A DNA stretch of 64,000 bases from JAGOBP01 sp964550855 (GTDB taxonomy: Bacteria; Chloroflexota; Anaerolineae; Fen-1058). The notes beneath the pieces were generated by a model, which was given only the letters and a program-made list of their open reading frames with translations, did no database searches and was not told the DNA's origin. Both the position numbers and the translations under genes were made by a program. The stretch lies in assembly GCA_964550855.1 (NCBI GenBank), contig CAZKBQ010000014.1:21320-85319 (forward strand), given 5' to 3'. This document shows, piece after piece, positions 1 to 8,492 of this stretch; position 1 is the first letter of the stretch; each line of letters starts with the position of its first letter.

Positions 1-277
1 CAGACGACGATCGCCGATCGCGCCGCCGCTGCACCAGCGCCTCGCGCCCGCGCGCCACCACGTGGCCGTCAACCACCCCGACCCGATCGCGCAGCCAGCT
101 CGATCGGGCCAGCTGATCGCGCACGTCATCCGCCGTCGCCGGCAAACCGATCAAATACCGGGCAGCTTCCTCCAGCGTCAGGGCATAGTCAAACAGATCG
201 GAGTACAGGATCGTCTCCAGAATCGCGCGATCCAATGCCGTTACGGTATCCGTCACTTGGCGAGCCTGCGCAGGCAT
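1..277 (-). CDS. N-terminal fragment of a protein running off the left edge
   Basis: An open frame starts at an ATG at 277 and continues to the window edge without a stop (92 codons seen). The N-terminus contains the stretch ILETILYSDLFDYALTLEE, which resembles the helical, winged-helix-like N-terminus of a conserved protein common in Chloroflexota, sometimes annotated as nucleotidyltransferase-domain protein. That family link is from memory of similar N-termini and is tentative. The gene is divergent from the membrane protein that starts 15 bases away at 292, so the two probably share a very short promoter region. Confidence 0.6.
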   Translation of the reverse strand, partial: MPAQARQVTDTVTALDRAILETILYSDLFDYALTLEEAARYLIGLPATADDVRDQLARSSWLRDRVGVVDGHVVARGREALVQRRRDRRSSS

Positions 278-291
278 GTTATCATCCGCTT

Positions 292-801
292 ATGAATTCG
301 CGATCACGCCGACAGGCACTCTCGCGTCGCCAGACCGCTGTACTGATCGGCGCCGTGCTGCTGAACCTGGCGGTGCTGGCGGGGCTGGTGACGGTGTTGT
401 CCACGCCGCCGCCCGTCGCGCTGCCAGTGACCGACGATCCGACCACCGACGCGACGTGCGAAGCGGCCGCTGCGCTCAGCTTGCGCCAGCAGGGCGTGGC
501 CGCGTCGATCGTCATCTCGCGCCAGATGCTGCTGGTCAACGTTACCGGCCCGGATGCGGCGGCGGCGTGGAGCGTGTTCAGCAGCACGGCGCAGCTGCTT
601 GACGCCGGCTGCGGGCCGTTCAACGTGGTGCGCGTCGACGTGCCCGACCCGGAAGGCCGGCCGGACATGCGGTTGGTGTTGGAATTGACCGGGCCGGAAG
701 TGCAGCTCTGGGCCAGCGGTCGATTGGATGACGCGCAACTGTCCGAACGGACGCGGCGGCAGGTGTATCAGACCGTGCCGCCAGATACGCCTGCGCCATG
801 A
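292..801 (+). CDS. membrane-anchored hypothetical protein
   Basis: Protein of 169 residues, not recognised as a known family. The start at 292 is chosen because the residues directly after it (MNSRSRRQALSRRQ) form a basic N-terminus followed by one hydrophobic segment (about residues 16-36). This gives an inside-positive single-pass anchor; upstream in-frame codons have no such logic. The rest is a small soluble domain, probably outside the membrane, with two Cys residues (in DATCEAA and DAGCGPF) that could form a disulfide. It ends with a Pro-rich tail. It is divergent from the partial gene to the left and lies 277 bases before the dNTPase gene; that gap shows no gene. Confidence 0.65.
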   Translation: MNSRSRRQALSRRQTAVLIGAVLLNLAVLAGLVTVLSTPPPVALPVTDDPTTDATCEAAAALSLRQQGVAASIVISRQMLLVNVTGPDAAAAWSVFSSTAQLLDAGCGPFNVVRVDVPDPEGRPDMRLVLELTGPEVQLWASGRLDDAQLSERTRRQVYQTVPPDTPAP

Positions 802-1078
802 GCGGCCGACATCGCACCGTTGATCGCCCGGCGGCGCAGCCGCGCAGGTAACAGCAGGTTCGTCAGACAAGGCGTCAGTATCAGTCACAGCCGGCTGCGT
901 CACAGCTTTCACGCATTCGATCGTCACGGTGAGCGGCGGCAAAATCGGGCGCTGGCCGAGCGCCCGGCGGCGAAGCAGTAGCAAACCGCGCTTCCACGGA
1001 CTAACTGCCTGTGGCGGCCAATGGTAACACAGCCACCAACGATTCACAAGACCAGCCGCAGCAAACGGGAGGCACCGC

Positions 1079-2233
1079 ATGATCTTTTCACGCACACAAC
1101 TGGAACAAGCCGAAGAACAGACCCTGGCCCCGTACGGCATGCGCAGCCGCCTGACGCGCGGCCGCGTTTACGTCGAAGACGAGCACCCCTACCGCACCGT
1201 TTACCAGCGCGATCGCGATCGCATCATCCACACCACCGCCTTTCGGCGGCTCGAATACAAAACACAAGTCTTCGTCAACACCGAGGGCGATTATTATCGC
1301 ACCCGATTGACCCACACGCTCGAAGTGACCCAGATCGGCCGCACGCTGGCCCGCGCGCTGGGCGCCAATGAAGACCTGGCCGAAGCGGTCTGCCTGGTGC
1401 ACGACATCGGCCATCCGCCGTTCGGGCATTCGGGCGAACGCGCGCTGGACACGCTGATGCGCGATCACGGCGGCTTCGATCACAACCAGCAGGCGCTCCG
1501 CATCGTCGATCAACTGGAGCACCGCTACCCCGATTTTCCCGGCCTCAACCTGTCGTATGAAGTGCGCGAAGGCATCGTCAAGCACGAGACAGAATATGAT
1601 ACGCAAAGCTATGCCGAGGAGTTTTCTCCCCACCTGCGCGGCCTGCTGGAAGCGCAGATCGCCAACGCGGCCGACGAGATCGCCTACAACGCGCACGATC
1701 TGGACGACGGCCTGCGCGCCGGGCTGTTTACGCCGGCCGACCTGGCCGATCTGGAACTGTGGCAGCGCGTCATGCGCAGCGTCGGCTGGGACGGGCGCGA
1801 CTTCTCGGATCTGTGGCGGCACCGATTGATCCGGCGGCTGATCGGCATTGAAGTGACGGACGTGATCAATGCCACTGAAGATCGCCTGGCCGAGGCCAAC
1901 GTCCAGTCGATTGAGGATCTGCAGCGGCTGGATCACAACGTCATCGGTTTCAGCGACGAACTGCGACGCGTGAACCGTGGTCTGAAGGACTTCCTCTACA
2001 GTCGCATGTACCGCCACCCCCGCGTCATCCGCATGCAGACCAAAGCCGACCGGTTGTTGTCCGAATTGTTCCACGCCTACACGGCCGAACCGGGCCAGCT
2101 GCCCCCCTCGGCGCGGCAGCGCGTGGAGATCGACGGGCTGCATCGCGCGGTGTGCGACTACATGGCCGGCATGACCGATCGGTTTGCGCTGGACGAACAC
2201 GCCAAGATGTTCGATCCGCAGGTGCGCGTGTGA
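1079..2233 (+). CDS. dgt: deoxyguanosinetriphosphate triphosphohydrolase-like protein (HD-domain dNTPase)
   Basis: 384 residues. dNTPases of this family hydrolyse dNTP to deoxynucleoside and tripolyphosphate and help control dNTP pools. The HD metal site is visible: His79 in RLTHTLEV, the pair His108-Asp109 in LVHDIGHPPFGHSGE, and Asp207 in NAHDLDDG. Length and the N-terminal RDRDRIIHTTAFRRLEYKTQ block fit the bacterial type-2 dGTPase-like family. A GGGAGG ribosome site lies 6 bases before the ATG. The gene is followed at once by a strong hairpin shared with the convergent gene at 2292-3392, so it is probably monocistronic. Confidence 0.93.
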   Translation: MIFSRTQLEQAEEQTLAPYGMRSRLTRGRVYVEDEHPYRTVYQRDRDRIIHTTAFRRLEYKTQVFVNTEGDYYRTRLTHTLEVTQIGRTLARALGANEDLAEAVCLVHDIGHPPFGHSGERALDTLMRDHGGFDHNQQALRIVDQLEHRYPDFPGLNLSYEVREGIVKHETEYDTQSYAEEFSPHLRGLLEAQIANAADEIAYNAHDLDDGLRAGLFTPADLADLELWQRVMRSVGWDGRDFSDLWRHRLIRRLIGIEVTDVINATEDRLAEANVQSIEDLQRLDHNVIGFSDELRRVNRGLKDFLYSRMYRHPRVIRMQTKADRLLSELFHAYTAEPGQLPPSARQRVEIDGLHRAVCDYMAGMTDRFALDEHAKMFDPQVRV

Positions 2234-2239
2234 TCAAAA

Positions 2240-2270
2240 ACCCCCTTGTTTCAGGTCGAAACAAGGGGGT
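2240..2270. terminator. bidirectional intrinsic terminator
   Basis: A 13-bp perfect inverted repeat (2240-2252 with 2258-2270, loop of 5 bases) lies between the convergent stop codons of the dNTPase gene and the hypothetical gene at 2292. On the minus strand the stem is followed by a run of T, so termination is best for the leftward gene; the plus strand has only a short T-poor tail. Confidence 0.85.
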
Positions 2271-2291
2271 CTGCTTAATCGATGAAGCCGG

Positions 2292-3392
2292 TCAGGAGCT
2301 GCGGCTCCAGGCGGCCAGTTCAATATCCACCTTCTCAAAGAAACTGTTGGGCGGCAGCGAGCCGGTGCCATACACCAGATTGTCGATGCGCACGTTGACC
2401 TTGAGCGTCTGCGTCGTCAGCGTGATCACTTCGCCGGGCCGCGCCAGATAGGCGTCGCCTTTGGGCGCCAGTTTGGCGCGAATGGCGGCGTCGTTGTAGG
2501 CGTGCTCGCTCATCAACACCTTGGTCACCGTGCGGATGTCGTTCTTGTCGAACAGCCACACTTCCAGCGCTGTCACCTTGTCGGGGCTGCCGGTGCCGAT
2601 CGTTTCGCTGATGCCCACGCCGCACTCGCCCAGAAAATCGCCGCCCGCCGTTTCGATGCTGAAGGACATGTCATAGCGATCGTCGCCCAGCGCATAGGTG
2701 GTGGCATACTGCGCCAGCGGCGGCTCCTGCTCGCCCGTCCAGGTTGTCTTCTCGATTGGTCGGGCGCCGCCCGCCGCCCGGCTGATGTCGGGCACCACCA
2801 CATCGGTATCGGTCTGCACGGTGGTGGCGCTGATCACGCGTCCGCCGCCCGCCTGTCCTCCTTTGGCCTGATCGGCGCGCATGCGGCGGATGATGAACAG
2901 CCCCAGACCAACCAGCACCAACAGCAGCAGCACTAACAGCAGCGGCACCAACGATGAGGTGACGCCGGCTCCGCCCGCGCCGCCACCCGGCCCGAGGCTG
3001 CCCCCGTAGGCTTGCAGCTGATCGCGCAGCTGGGTCAGCCGATCGGCGTTGGGCCAGCCGCTGCTGATCATCTGATTGAGCGTGTCGATAACCTGCGCCT
3101 TGTCCCATTCGCCAAAGTTGGCGGCGACTTCGTTGATGGACGTGCCCTGAGCCAGCGCGTCAGCCGAATAGGCGATATAACGCTGCTGATACTGCGGGCT
3201 GAGGCCGGCCGGAACGGCATTGGTCCACTGCACCGGAGCGATGACCCAGCCGAAGAGGAACCAGCCGATTGCCAGGCCGATGATGAATGAGATCACGATC
3301 GTCCAGCCGATGTAGCTGGCAGCCATCTGTTTGCCAATGGAGACAAACATCTTGATCTGCTGGCTTCTGCTGGGCTGTGTCTGTTGGGCCAT
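2292..3392 (-). CDS. hypothetical membrane protein with two TM segments and a C-terminal beta-rich domain
   Basis: 366 residues, family not recognised. The ATG at 3392 has an AAGGAG site 7 bases upstream. The order is: a short Gln/Ser-rich cytoplasmic start, a hydrophobic segment near residues 30-50 (SFIIGLAIGWFLFGWVI), a soluble loop of about 80 residues, a Gly-rich stretch, and a second strongly hydrophobic segment (SLVPLLLVLLLLVLVGLGLF). An Arg/Lys stop follows, and then a C-terminal domain of about 150 residues with regular beta-strand character and acidic patches. The topology places both ends on one side. Convergent with dgt and ending at the shared terminator. Confidence 0.8.
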   Translation of the reverse strand: MAQQTQPSRSQQIKMFVSIGKQMAASYIGWTIVISFIIGLAIGWFLFGWVIAPVQWTNAVPAGLSPQYQQRYIAYSADALAQGTSINEVAANFGEWDKAQVIDTLNQMISSGWPNADRLTQLRDQLQAYGGSLGPGGGAGGAGVTSSLVPLLLVLLLLVLVGLGLFIIRRMRADQAKGGQAGGGRVISATTVQTDTDVVVPDISRAAGGARPIEKTTWTGEQEPPLAQYATTYALGDDRYDMSFSIETAGGDFLGECGVGISETIGTGSPDKVTALEVWLFDKNDIRTVTKVLMSEHAYNDAAIRAKLAPKGDAYLARPGEVITLTTQTLKVNVRIDNLVYGTGSLPPNSFFEKVDIELAAWSRSS

Positions 3393-3889
3393 ACCGCTGC
3401 TCCTTCGTCTTGAGTTGTCTAAATGTAGCACATCTTGTACGACAAGGGAAATGACGGCCGTTTCCGCCGATCGGCGCAGGGCGGCAACACGGGCACAGTA
3501 TAGAATGGACTGCAATGCAAGTCAAATGCCTGGCCGTTTGACGGCACGCGCCGCGCGCCATTGTTTGGCCGACCGACTTCTCCGGCGAATGAATTCGCGG
3601 CTGGCGGGCGTGCCGCCGATCGTCGGCCTGCGCCGACGCGACCCTGTCCATGACACGGTGGACCTTCAGCCCATGGCTCCAAAGGTGCGATTTCAATCGC
3701 CAGCACGCCGCTGTGACGCGCACTCGCCGTTTGGCGGCACGCGCCGCGCGCCATGTCATTTGTCATGGCTGGCGTGCGCCAAGTGCGAGTAGCACGTTGG
3801 ACGCGCTCACGGTACAATACGCTCGATCATCGGATCAGACCCACACTCAGACTGGCCCAGGCCATCTTCCTCTTCAGGAGTTGAAAATC
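3393..3889. other. 497-base intergenic region with a 29-bp direct repeat
   Basis: This gap lies between two divergent genes. It holds a 29-bp sequence at 3533-3561 that recurs at 3726-3754 with one mismatch, the core being CGGCACGCGCCGCGCGCCAT. A TACAAT -10-like box at 3813-3818 may serve the proline dehydrogenase gene. Open frames in the gap have no recognisable protein character and I see no RNA gene. Confidence 0.6.
3533..3754. repeat. 29-bp direct repeat pair (3533-3561 and 3726-3754)
   Basis: Two copies of a GC-rich 29-bp sequence differ at one base and are 164 bases apart. The repeat core is itself partly palindromic (GCGCCGCGCGC). The copies lie in the shared upstream region of the divergent genes at 3392 and 3890. 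They could be operator-like sites or remnants of a dispersed repeat; the sequence alone does not decide. Confidence 0.6.
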
Positions 3890-4816
3890 ATGATGCGATC
3901 GATGCTGTTGTGGCTGTCACGAAACAAACGCGTGCGCCAGCTGATGAGCAGCTGGGGCGTGGCGCGCCGGGCGGCGCGGCGCTTTGTGGCCGGCGAGACG
4001 ATTGACGATGCCCTGGCCGCCATCCGCGAATTGAACGCGCAGGGCATTACGGCCACGCTGGATCATCTGGGCGAAAACGTCGAAACCCGCGAAGACGCCG
4101 CCCGCGCCACCGACGATTATCTCAAGGTGCTGGACGCCATCGGCCAGGCCGGCCTGACGTCGCACGTCTCGGTGAAGCTGACGGCGCTGGGTCTGGACCT
4201 GGGCGACGAGCTGTGCCGCGAGAACGTGGCGAAGATCCTGGCGAAGGCCAAAGCCATCGGCACGCGCGTCCGCATCGACATGGAATCGACCGAGTACACC
4301 GATCGGACGCTGGCCATCTATCGCAGTCTGCGCGCCGAGTACGACAACGTCGGCATCGTCATCCAATCGTACCTGTATCGCAGCGAAGCCGACATCGCGG
4401 CGTTGTGCGAAGAAGGCGCGCACGTGCGTCTGTGTAAGGGCGCCTACAAAGAGCCGCCCACGCTGGCCTTCCCCAAAAAGGCCGACGTGGATGCCAGCTA
4501 CGTGCGTCTGATGAAGATGCTGCTCAGCGCCCCGGCCCGCGCCAAAGGCACGCGCGCCGCGCTGGCCACGCACGATCCCAAAATGATCGACGCCACCCGC
4601 CGCTTCGCCGAAGAAGAAATGATTCCGCGCGACGAATTCGAGTTTCAGATGCTGCACGGCATTCGCCGCGACCTGCAGCAGCAGCTGGTGGCCGACGGCT
4701 ACGCCGTGCGCGTGTATGTGCCCTACGGCACCGAATGGTATCCGTACTTCATGCGGCGCCTGGCCGAGCGGCCCGCCAACGTGTGGTTCATCGTCAGCAA
4801 CTTTTTCAAGAAGTGA
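3890..4816 (+). CDS. proline dehydrogenase (monofunctional PRODH)
   Basis: 308 residues, the usual size of the stand-alone flavin barrel enzyme that oxidises proline to pyrroline-5-carboxylate and passes electrons to the quinone pool. Family motifs are visible: IDMESTEYTDRTL, the substrate/FAD-region block VRLCKGAYKEP, and the C-terminal YGTEWYPYFMRRLAERP where paired Arg residues bind the proline carboxylate in this family. The start at 3890 is chosen because CAGGAG lies 9 bases upstream. A second ATG follows directly. No P5C dehydrogenase gene is adjacent, so the second step must be encoded elsewhere. The next gene starts 71 bases downstream on the same strand and may be co-transcribed. Confidence 0.93.
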   Translation: MMRSMLLWLSRNKRVRQLMSSWGVARRAARRFVAGETIDDALAAIRELNAQGITATLDHLGENVETREDAARATDDYLKVLDAIGQAGLTSHVSVKLTALGLDLGDELCRENVAKILAKAKAIGTRVRIDMESTEYTDRTLAIYRSLRAEYDNVGIVIQSYLYRSEADIAALCEEGAHVRLCKGAYKEPPTLAFPKKADVDASYVRLMKMLLSAPARAKGTRAALATHDPKMIDATRRFAEEEMIPRDEFEFQMLHGIRRDLQQQLVADGYAVRVYVPYGTEWYPYFMRRLAERPANVWFIVSNFFKK

Positions 4817-4887
4817 GCGAAGGCGGAATCAGGCGCAATGCGCCTGCGCCCGGGCGGCGCAGGCCGTGGCCTCAGGGAGGAAGCGCG

Positions 4888-5622
4888 ATGGAGCTGCGCA
4901 ACAAAGTGGCGCTGGTCACCGGCGGTGCGCATCGCGTGGGGCGCGGCCTGGCGCTGGCACTGGCGGACGCGGGCGCGCACGTGGCGTTCACCTATCACAC
5001 CTCGGCCGCTGCGGCGCGGGACACGCTCGGGCAGATCAGCCGATCGGGGGTGAAGGCCGTCTCGATCGAGTGCGATCAACAGCAGATCGATCGGATCGAC
5101 GATCTCTTCAGGATTTTACGGTCGGAATTCGATCACCTCGACCTTGTCGTGAACAGCGCAGCGATCATGGAGCGCCGCCCGGTGCTGGACATCACGCCCG
5201 ATCACTGGGAGCGCGTGTTCAACACCAACCTGCGCGGGCCGTTCTTCATTGCGCAGCAGGCCGCGCGCTGGATGACGGAGACACAGACGGCCGGCTGCAT
5301 CGTCAACATCGCGGACACCTCGGCGCTGCGCCCGTGGCCGAGTTACGTCGCGCACACCGCCAGCAAATCGGCGCTGGTGGCCATGACGCGGGCGCTGGCC
5401 GTGGCGCTGGCGCCCCTGATCCGCGTCAACGCCATCCTCCCCGGCGCCATCCTCAAGCCCCCCGATTGGGATGATGATCTCTGGCAGCGCCAGAACGCGC
5501 AGATTCCGCTGAAGCGCAGCGGCACACCGGCGGACGTGGCCGAGGCGGTGTTGTTCTGCGCGCGCAGCGAGTTCATGACCGGCGAGGCGCTGGTCATCGA
5601 CGGTGGGCGCAGCCTCAAATGA
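4888..5622 (+). CDS. pteridine-reductase-like SDR oxidoreductase lacking the catalytic Tyr
   Basis: 244 residues, classical SDR length. The N-terminal TGGAHRVGRG (residues 11-20) is the nucleotide-binding loop, with an Arg that suits NADPH and resembles PTR1/FolM-type pteridine reductases. NSAA at 89-92 is the second family motif. At the active site the PTR1 pattern is Asp-x12-Tyr-x3-Lys. Here Asp143 and Lys160 are present at the right spacing, but the Tyr position is His156 (SYVAHTASK). So it is either a non-classical enzyme or a non-catalytic member. A GGGAGG ribosome site lies 7 bases before the ATG. The C-terminal ALVIDGGRSLK is normal for the fold. Confidence 0.88.
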   Translation: MELRNKVALVTGGAHRVGRGLALALADAGAHVAFTYHTSAAAARDTLGQISRSGVKAVSIECDQQQIDRIDDLFRILRSEFDHLDLVVNSAAIMERRPVLDITPDHWERVFNTNLRGPFFIAQQAARWMTETQTAGCIVNIADTSALRPWPSYVAHTASKSALVAMTRALAVALAPLIRVNAILPGAILKPPDWDDDLWQRQNAQIPLKRSGTPADVAEAVLFCARSEFMTGEALVIDGGRSLK

Positions 5623-5635
5623 GCGCGGTCTGGTG

Positions 5636-5641
5636 TACAAT
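5636..5641 (+). promoter_or_regulatory. putative -10 box before the DinB pair
   Basis: TACAAT preceded by TGG-TG, an extended -10 context, lies 35 bases before the DinB start at 5676 and just after the SDR stop. No good -35 hexamer is seen at the expected spacing. Confidence 0.4.
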
Positions 5642-5675
5642 TGCACCGGCCCAATTCACCTCGCAGCGGGGGACG

Positions 5676-6158
5676 ATGATCAATCGAGCATTGATTCAAA
5701 AACGGCTGCGCGACGAAGGCGACAAGCTGCTGGCGCTGTTTGAAGCGCTGACGCCGGAACAGTGGGCGGTCGTCATCTACACCGATGGGATGGACTGGAC
5801 GATCAAGGATCTGCTGGCGCATCAGGTCTCGGCCGAGCGCGAGTTTCAGTATTACGGGCGCGACATCCTGAACGGCGGCGCGGGCGCGCCGGAGGACTTC
5901 TCCATCGACGGTTTCAACAACACCGCGGTCGCCGCGCTGATCGATCGGACGGCGGCCGACCTGCTGGATGATTTTCGCGCGGCGCGGCAGGACTCCATCG
6001 ATTTCGTCGCCGCCATCGACGATGAACAGTTCGCGCTGCAGGGACGTCATCCGTTCTTCGGCATGATGACGATCGAAGAAATGTTCAAGCTGATCTACCG
6101 CCACAACATGATGCATGCGCGCGACATCCGGCGCGCCACGGGAGGAAACGACACATGA
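5676..6158 (+). CDS. DinB-like four-helix protein
   Basis: 160 residues with the all-helical DinB/YfiT layout. An N-terminal helix (ALIQKRLRDEGDKLLALFEAL) is followed by WTIKDLLAHQVSAEREF, where a metal-ligand His normally sits, and by YRHNMMHARDIRR near the C-terminus, which supplies further His. Members bind a divalent metal and often act as thiol-dependent transferases or have no known activity. The start at 5676 is preferred over an upstream in-frame codon because a GGGGGAC purine stretch lies just upstream and the family begins here. The next gene overlaps by 4 bases (ATGA), so the two are translationally coupled. Confidence 0.82.
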   Translation: MINRALIQKRLRDEGDKLLALFEALTPEQWAVVIYTDGMDWTIKDLLAHQVSAEREFQYYGRDILNGGAGAPEDFSIDGFNNTAVAALIDRTAADLLDDFRAARQDSIDFVAAIDDEQFALQGRHPFFGMMTIEEMFKLIYRHNMMHARDIRRATGGNDT

Positions 6159-6637
6159 CGCTGGACGAACGCAAGACCGCCCTGCGCGATTATCTGACGC
6201 GCACCCGCGCCGATCTGCGCGGCCTGCTGGAAAATCTACCCGCCGCCGACTGGGAGCGCGTGGTTCAATCGGTGGAAGGCGGCTGGACGGTGAAGCAGGC
6301 GCTGCTGCACCTGTGGACCTCGGAGACGGGCCAGACGGCCACCGGCAAAGCCATCGCCGCCGGGCAGCCCACCGTGCCCGATGATTTCGACCTCAATCGC
6401 TACAACAACCGCCAGGTCGAGAAGAACCGCGATCGATCGCCACAGGAAGTGTTGGTCGCGATGCTCGATTCGCGGCAGAAGCTGCTGGCCTTCCTGGACG
6501 AAGTGAGCGAAGCCGATCTGGCGAAGCGCGGCCGGCACGGGCGCGGCGATGTGCTCACGCTGGAACAACTCTTCCACCGCATCGCCGAGCACGAAGCCGA
6601 GCACACCGCCGAGATCAAGGCGGCGCTGAGCGGGTGA
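6155..6637 (+). CDS. DinB-like four-helix protein, second copy
   Basis: 160 residues, the same size and architecture as the gene before it. Clear sequence correspondence is seen at WTVKQALLHLWTSETGQ (helix 2 with His) and HRIAEHEAEHTAEIKAAL (C-terminal His cluster). It probably arose by tandem duplication and then diverged, and may pair with its neighbour. It overlaps the previous stop by ATGA and its own stop overlaps the GTG of the next gene. The four-gene run 5676-7306 is therefore one operon. The biochemical role is unknown. Confidence 0.83.
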   Translation: MTLDERKTALRDYLTRTRADLRGLLENLPAADWERVVQSVEGGWTVKQALLHLWTSETGQTATGKAIAAGQPTVPDDFDLNRYNNRQVEKNRDRSPQEVLVAMLDSRQKLLAFLDEVSEADLAKRGRHGRGDVLTLEQLFHRIAEHEAEHTAEIKAALSG

Positions 6638-7020
6638 TCGACGTGAGCGACCTGCGTCCCCGGCCTCGCGTCATCGGTGTGCTGCTGCAGCGCTGCCCGC
6701 GCTGTCGACGCGGCGCGGTGTACAGCGGCCTGGTGTCGATGCGCGAGACGTGCGCGGTCTGCGGCCATCAGTTCGGACGCGAGCCAGGCTACTTCACCGG
6801 CGCGATGTATGCCAGCTACGCCATGGCCGTGCCGCTGCTGATTCTGATCTACGCCCTGTTGTCAGCCACCGTCGCCCGCGACCTCAATATCATTTCGACC
6901 TTCGCCTTGAGCGCGGCGATGTTTATCCCGTTCACGCCCATCATCTTCCGCTATTCGCGCGTGATCTGGATGTACGTCGACGCCGCCTTCGATCCGAATT
7001 CGCCGGTGCGGCGCAGTTGA
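6634..7020 (+). CDS. DUF983-type small membrane protein
   Basis: 128 residues starting at a GTG that overlaps the previous stop (GTGA). The start of the protein carries a zinc-ribbon-like pair, CPRCRRGAVYSG and CAVCGHQFGREPGYFTGAMY, which is the hallmark of the DUF983 family. Two hydrophobic segments follow (AVPLLILIYALLSATV and TFALSAAMFIPFTPIIF). The GYFTGAMYASY block matches the family core. Its role is unknown; in other bacteria relatives occur near cytochrome oxidase genes, but not here. Confidence 0.83.
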   Translation: MIDVSDLRPRPRVIGVLLQRCPRCRRGAVYSGLVSMRETCAVCGHQFGREPGYFTGAMYASYAMAVPLLILIYALLSATVARDLNIISTFALSAAMFIPFTPIIFRYSRVIWMYVDAAFDPNSPVRRS

Positions 7021-7036
7021 TGCAATGGGAGAAGCG

Positions 7037-7306
7037 ATGCTCGATTCCGCCAGAGTGCTGCTGACTTTTCCGTGCGCGTTCCCGGTGAAGGCCATCGGCC
7101 GCCACAGCGCGGATTTTGAAATGATCGTGGCCGACATCGTGCGCCGCCACGCGCCCGATCTGCAGCCCGAAGCTGTCACCAGCCGGTCGAGCGGCAGCGG
7201 CACCTATCTGGCCGTTACCGTCACAATCGTCGCACACAGCCGCGAACAGCTCGACGCGCTGTATCGCGATCTCAACCGCCACGAACAGGTGCTCATGGTG
7301 TTGTAG
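7037..7306 (+). CDS. ybeD: DUF493/YbeD family protein
   Basis: 89 residues, the family's usual length. It matches YbeD-like proteins: LTFPCAFPVKAIGRHSADFEM at the N-terminus (the FPxxFPxKxxG signature) and the C-terminal LYRDLNRHEQVLMVL. This is a small ferredoxin-like fold of unknown function, in many bacteria linked to lipoate metabolism only by gene order. A start at 7037 is preferred because GGGAG lies 6 bases upstream; an ATG at 7025 is the alternative. Last gene of the DinB-DUF983 operon. Confidence 0.8.
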   Translation: MLDSARVLLTFPCAFPVKAIGRHSADFEMIVADIVRRHAPDLQPEAVTSRSSGSGTYLAVTVTIVAHSREQLDALYRDLNRHEQVLMVL

Positions 7307-7379
7307 CCTCGCTGCATTGTCTGGTAGAATAGTTGTATCAACCCGCGCGGCGCAGCTCTTTCAACCTGCGCCGCGTGTG

Positions 7380-8489
7380 ATGCGGACGCACGGCATGACC
7401 CACGCCACCGACACCGGAACCCGCCGTTTTGCCGATCGACACGCCGACCTGCCCGGCCATTTTCGCCGCGCGCAGGGCTGGCAGCTCAGCTCGATCGGCC
7501 TGGGCACCTATCTGGGTGCGCCCACCGCCGACGTGGACGAGCGTTACAGCGCCGCCGTCCGACGCGCCGTCGAACTCGGCTGCAACGTCATCGACACGGC
7601 CAGCAACTACCGCCATCAACGCAGCGAGCGGGCCGTGGGCCGCGCGCTGCGCAGCCTGATCGACGATGGTCTGATGGCGCGCGACGAAGTCGTCATTGCC
7701 ACCAAGGGCGGCTACTTATCCTTCGACGGTGACTATCCGCGCGATCCGGGTCGCTACATCCGCGAAACCTTCATCGAGCGCGGCCTCATGACCGCCGACG
7801 AGATCGTGGACGGGCACTGCCTGTCGCCGCGCTTCCTGCAGGCGCAGATCGAGCAGTCGCGCCGCAATCTGGGCGTGGACTGCCTTGACATCTACTACAT
7901 CCACAACCCGGAGAGCCAGCTGAGCACGGTGCCGCGCGCCGAGTTTCGCACGCGCCTGCGCCGCGCGTTTGCCATGCTGGAAGACGCCGTGGAAGCCGGC
8001 CACATCCGCTACTACGGCACCGCCACGTGGAACGGCTACCGCAGTCCGCCGGGCGCAGCCGAATACCTGTCGCTGGATGACGTGCTGTCGCTGGCGCGCG
8101 ACGTGTGCGGCATCAGCCATCACTGCCGCTTTGTGCAGCTGCCGTACAATCTGGCGATGCTGGAAGCGCTGACTGCGCGCAATCAGCGTGTGGGCGAGGA
8201 AATGATGTCCACGCTGGAGGCGGCCGAACGGCTGGGCGTCAGCGTGATGTGCAGCGCCTCGCTGCTGCAGGGGCGGCTGCTGGGCCAGCTCGCCGACGCG
8301 CTGCGCGATCGCTTCGGCGCGCTGATCACCGATGCCCAGCGCGCGCTGCAATTCGTGCGCTCCACGCCGGGCGTGGTCACCGCGTTGGTCGGCAGCGCCA
8401 ATCCGCGTCACATCGACGAGAATCTGGCGGCGGCGCGGGTGCCGCCGTTGATGGATGAGGCTTTCAAACACCTGTTTGCCGCCGCGTAA
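7380..8489 (+). CDS. aldo/keto reductase
   Basis: 369 residues. The AKR catalytic tetrad is visible: Asp72 and Tyr77 (VIDTASNYRHQRSE), Lys109 (IATKGGY) and His175 (YYIHNPE). The barrel carries a C-terminal nucleotide-binding part with ALVGSANPRHIDENL. It is longer than the common 320-residue type because of an insert after the Lys (about residues 112-150) containing RYIRETFIERGLMTADEIVDG, which suggests an unusual substrate. No clear ribosome site precedes the ATG at 7380; an ATG at 7395 is also possible. A TAGAAT -10-like box lies near 7325. The moeA gene starts 3 bases after the stop. Confidence 0.87.
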   Translation: MRTHGMTHATDTGTRRFADRHADLPGHFRRAQGWQLSSIGLGTYLGAPTADVDERYSAAVRRAVELGCNVIDTASNYRHQRSERAVGRALRSLIDDGLMARDEVVIATKGGYLSFDGDYPRDPGRYIRETFIERGLMTADEIVDGHCLSPRFLQAQIEQSRRNLGVDCLDIYYIHNPESQLSTVPRAEFRTRLRRAFAMLEDAVEAGHIRYYGTATWNGYRSPPGAAEYLSLDDVLSLARDVCGISHHCRFVQLPYNLAMLEALTARNQRVGEEMMSTLEAAERLGVSVMCSASLLQGRLLGQLADALRDRFGALITDAQRALQFVRSTPGVVTALVGSANPRHIDENLAAARVPPLMDEAFKHLFAAA

Positions 8490-8492
8490 ATC

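Noticed and set aside
802..1078. Small gene in the gap before dgt
   Set aside because: Short frames exist but none has a ribosome site or protein-like composition; left as intergenic.
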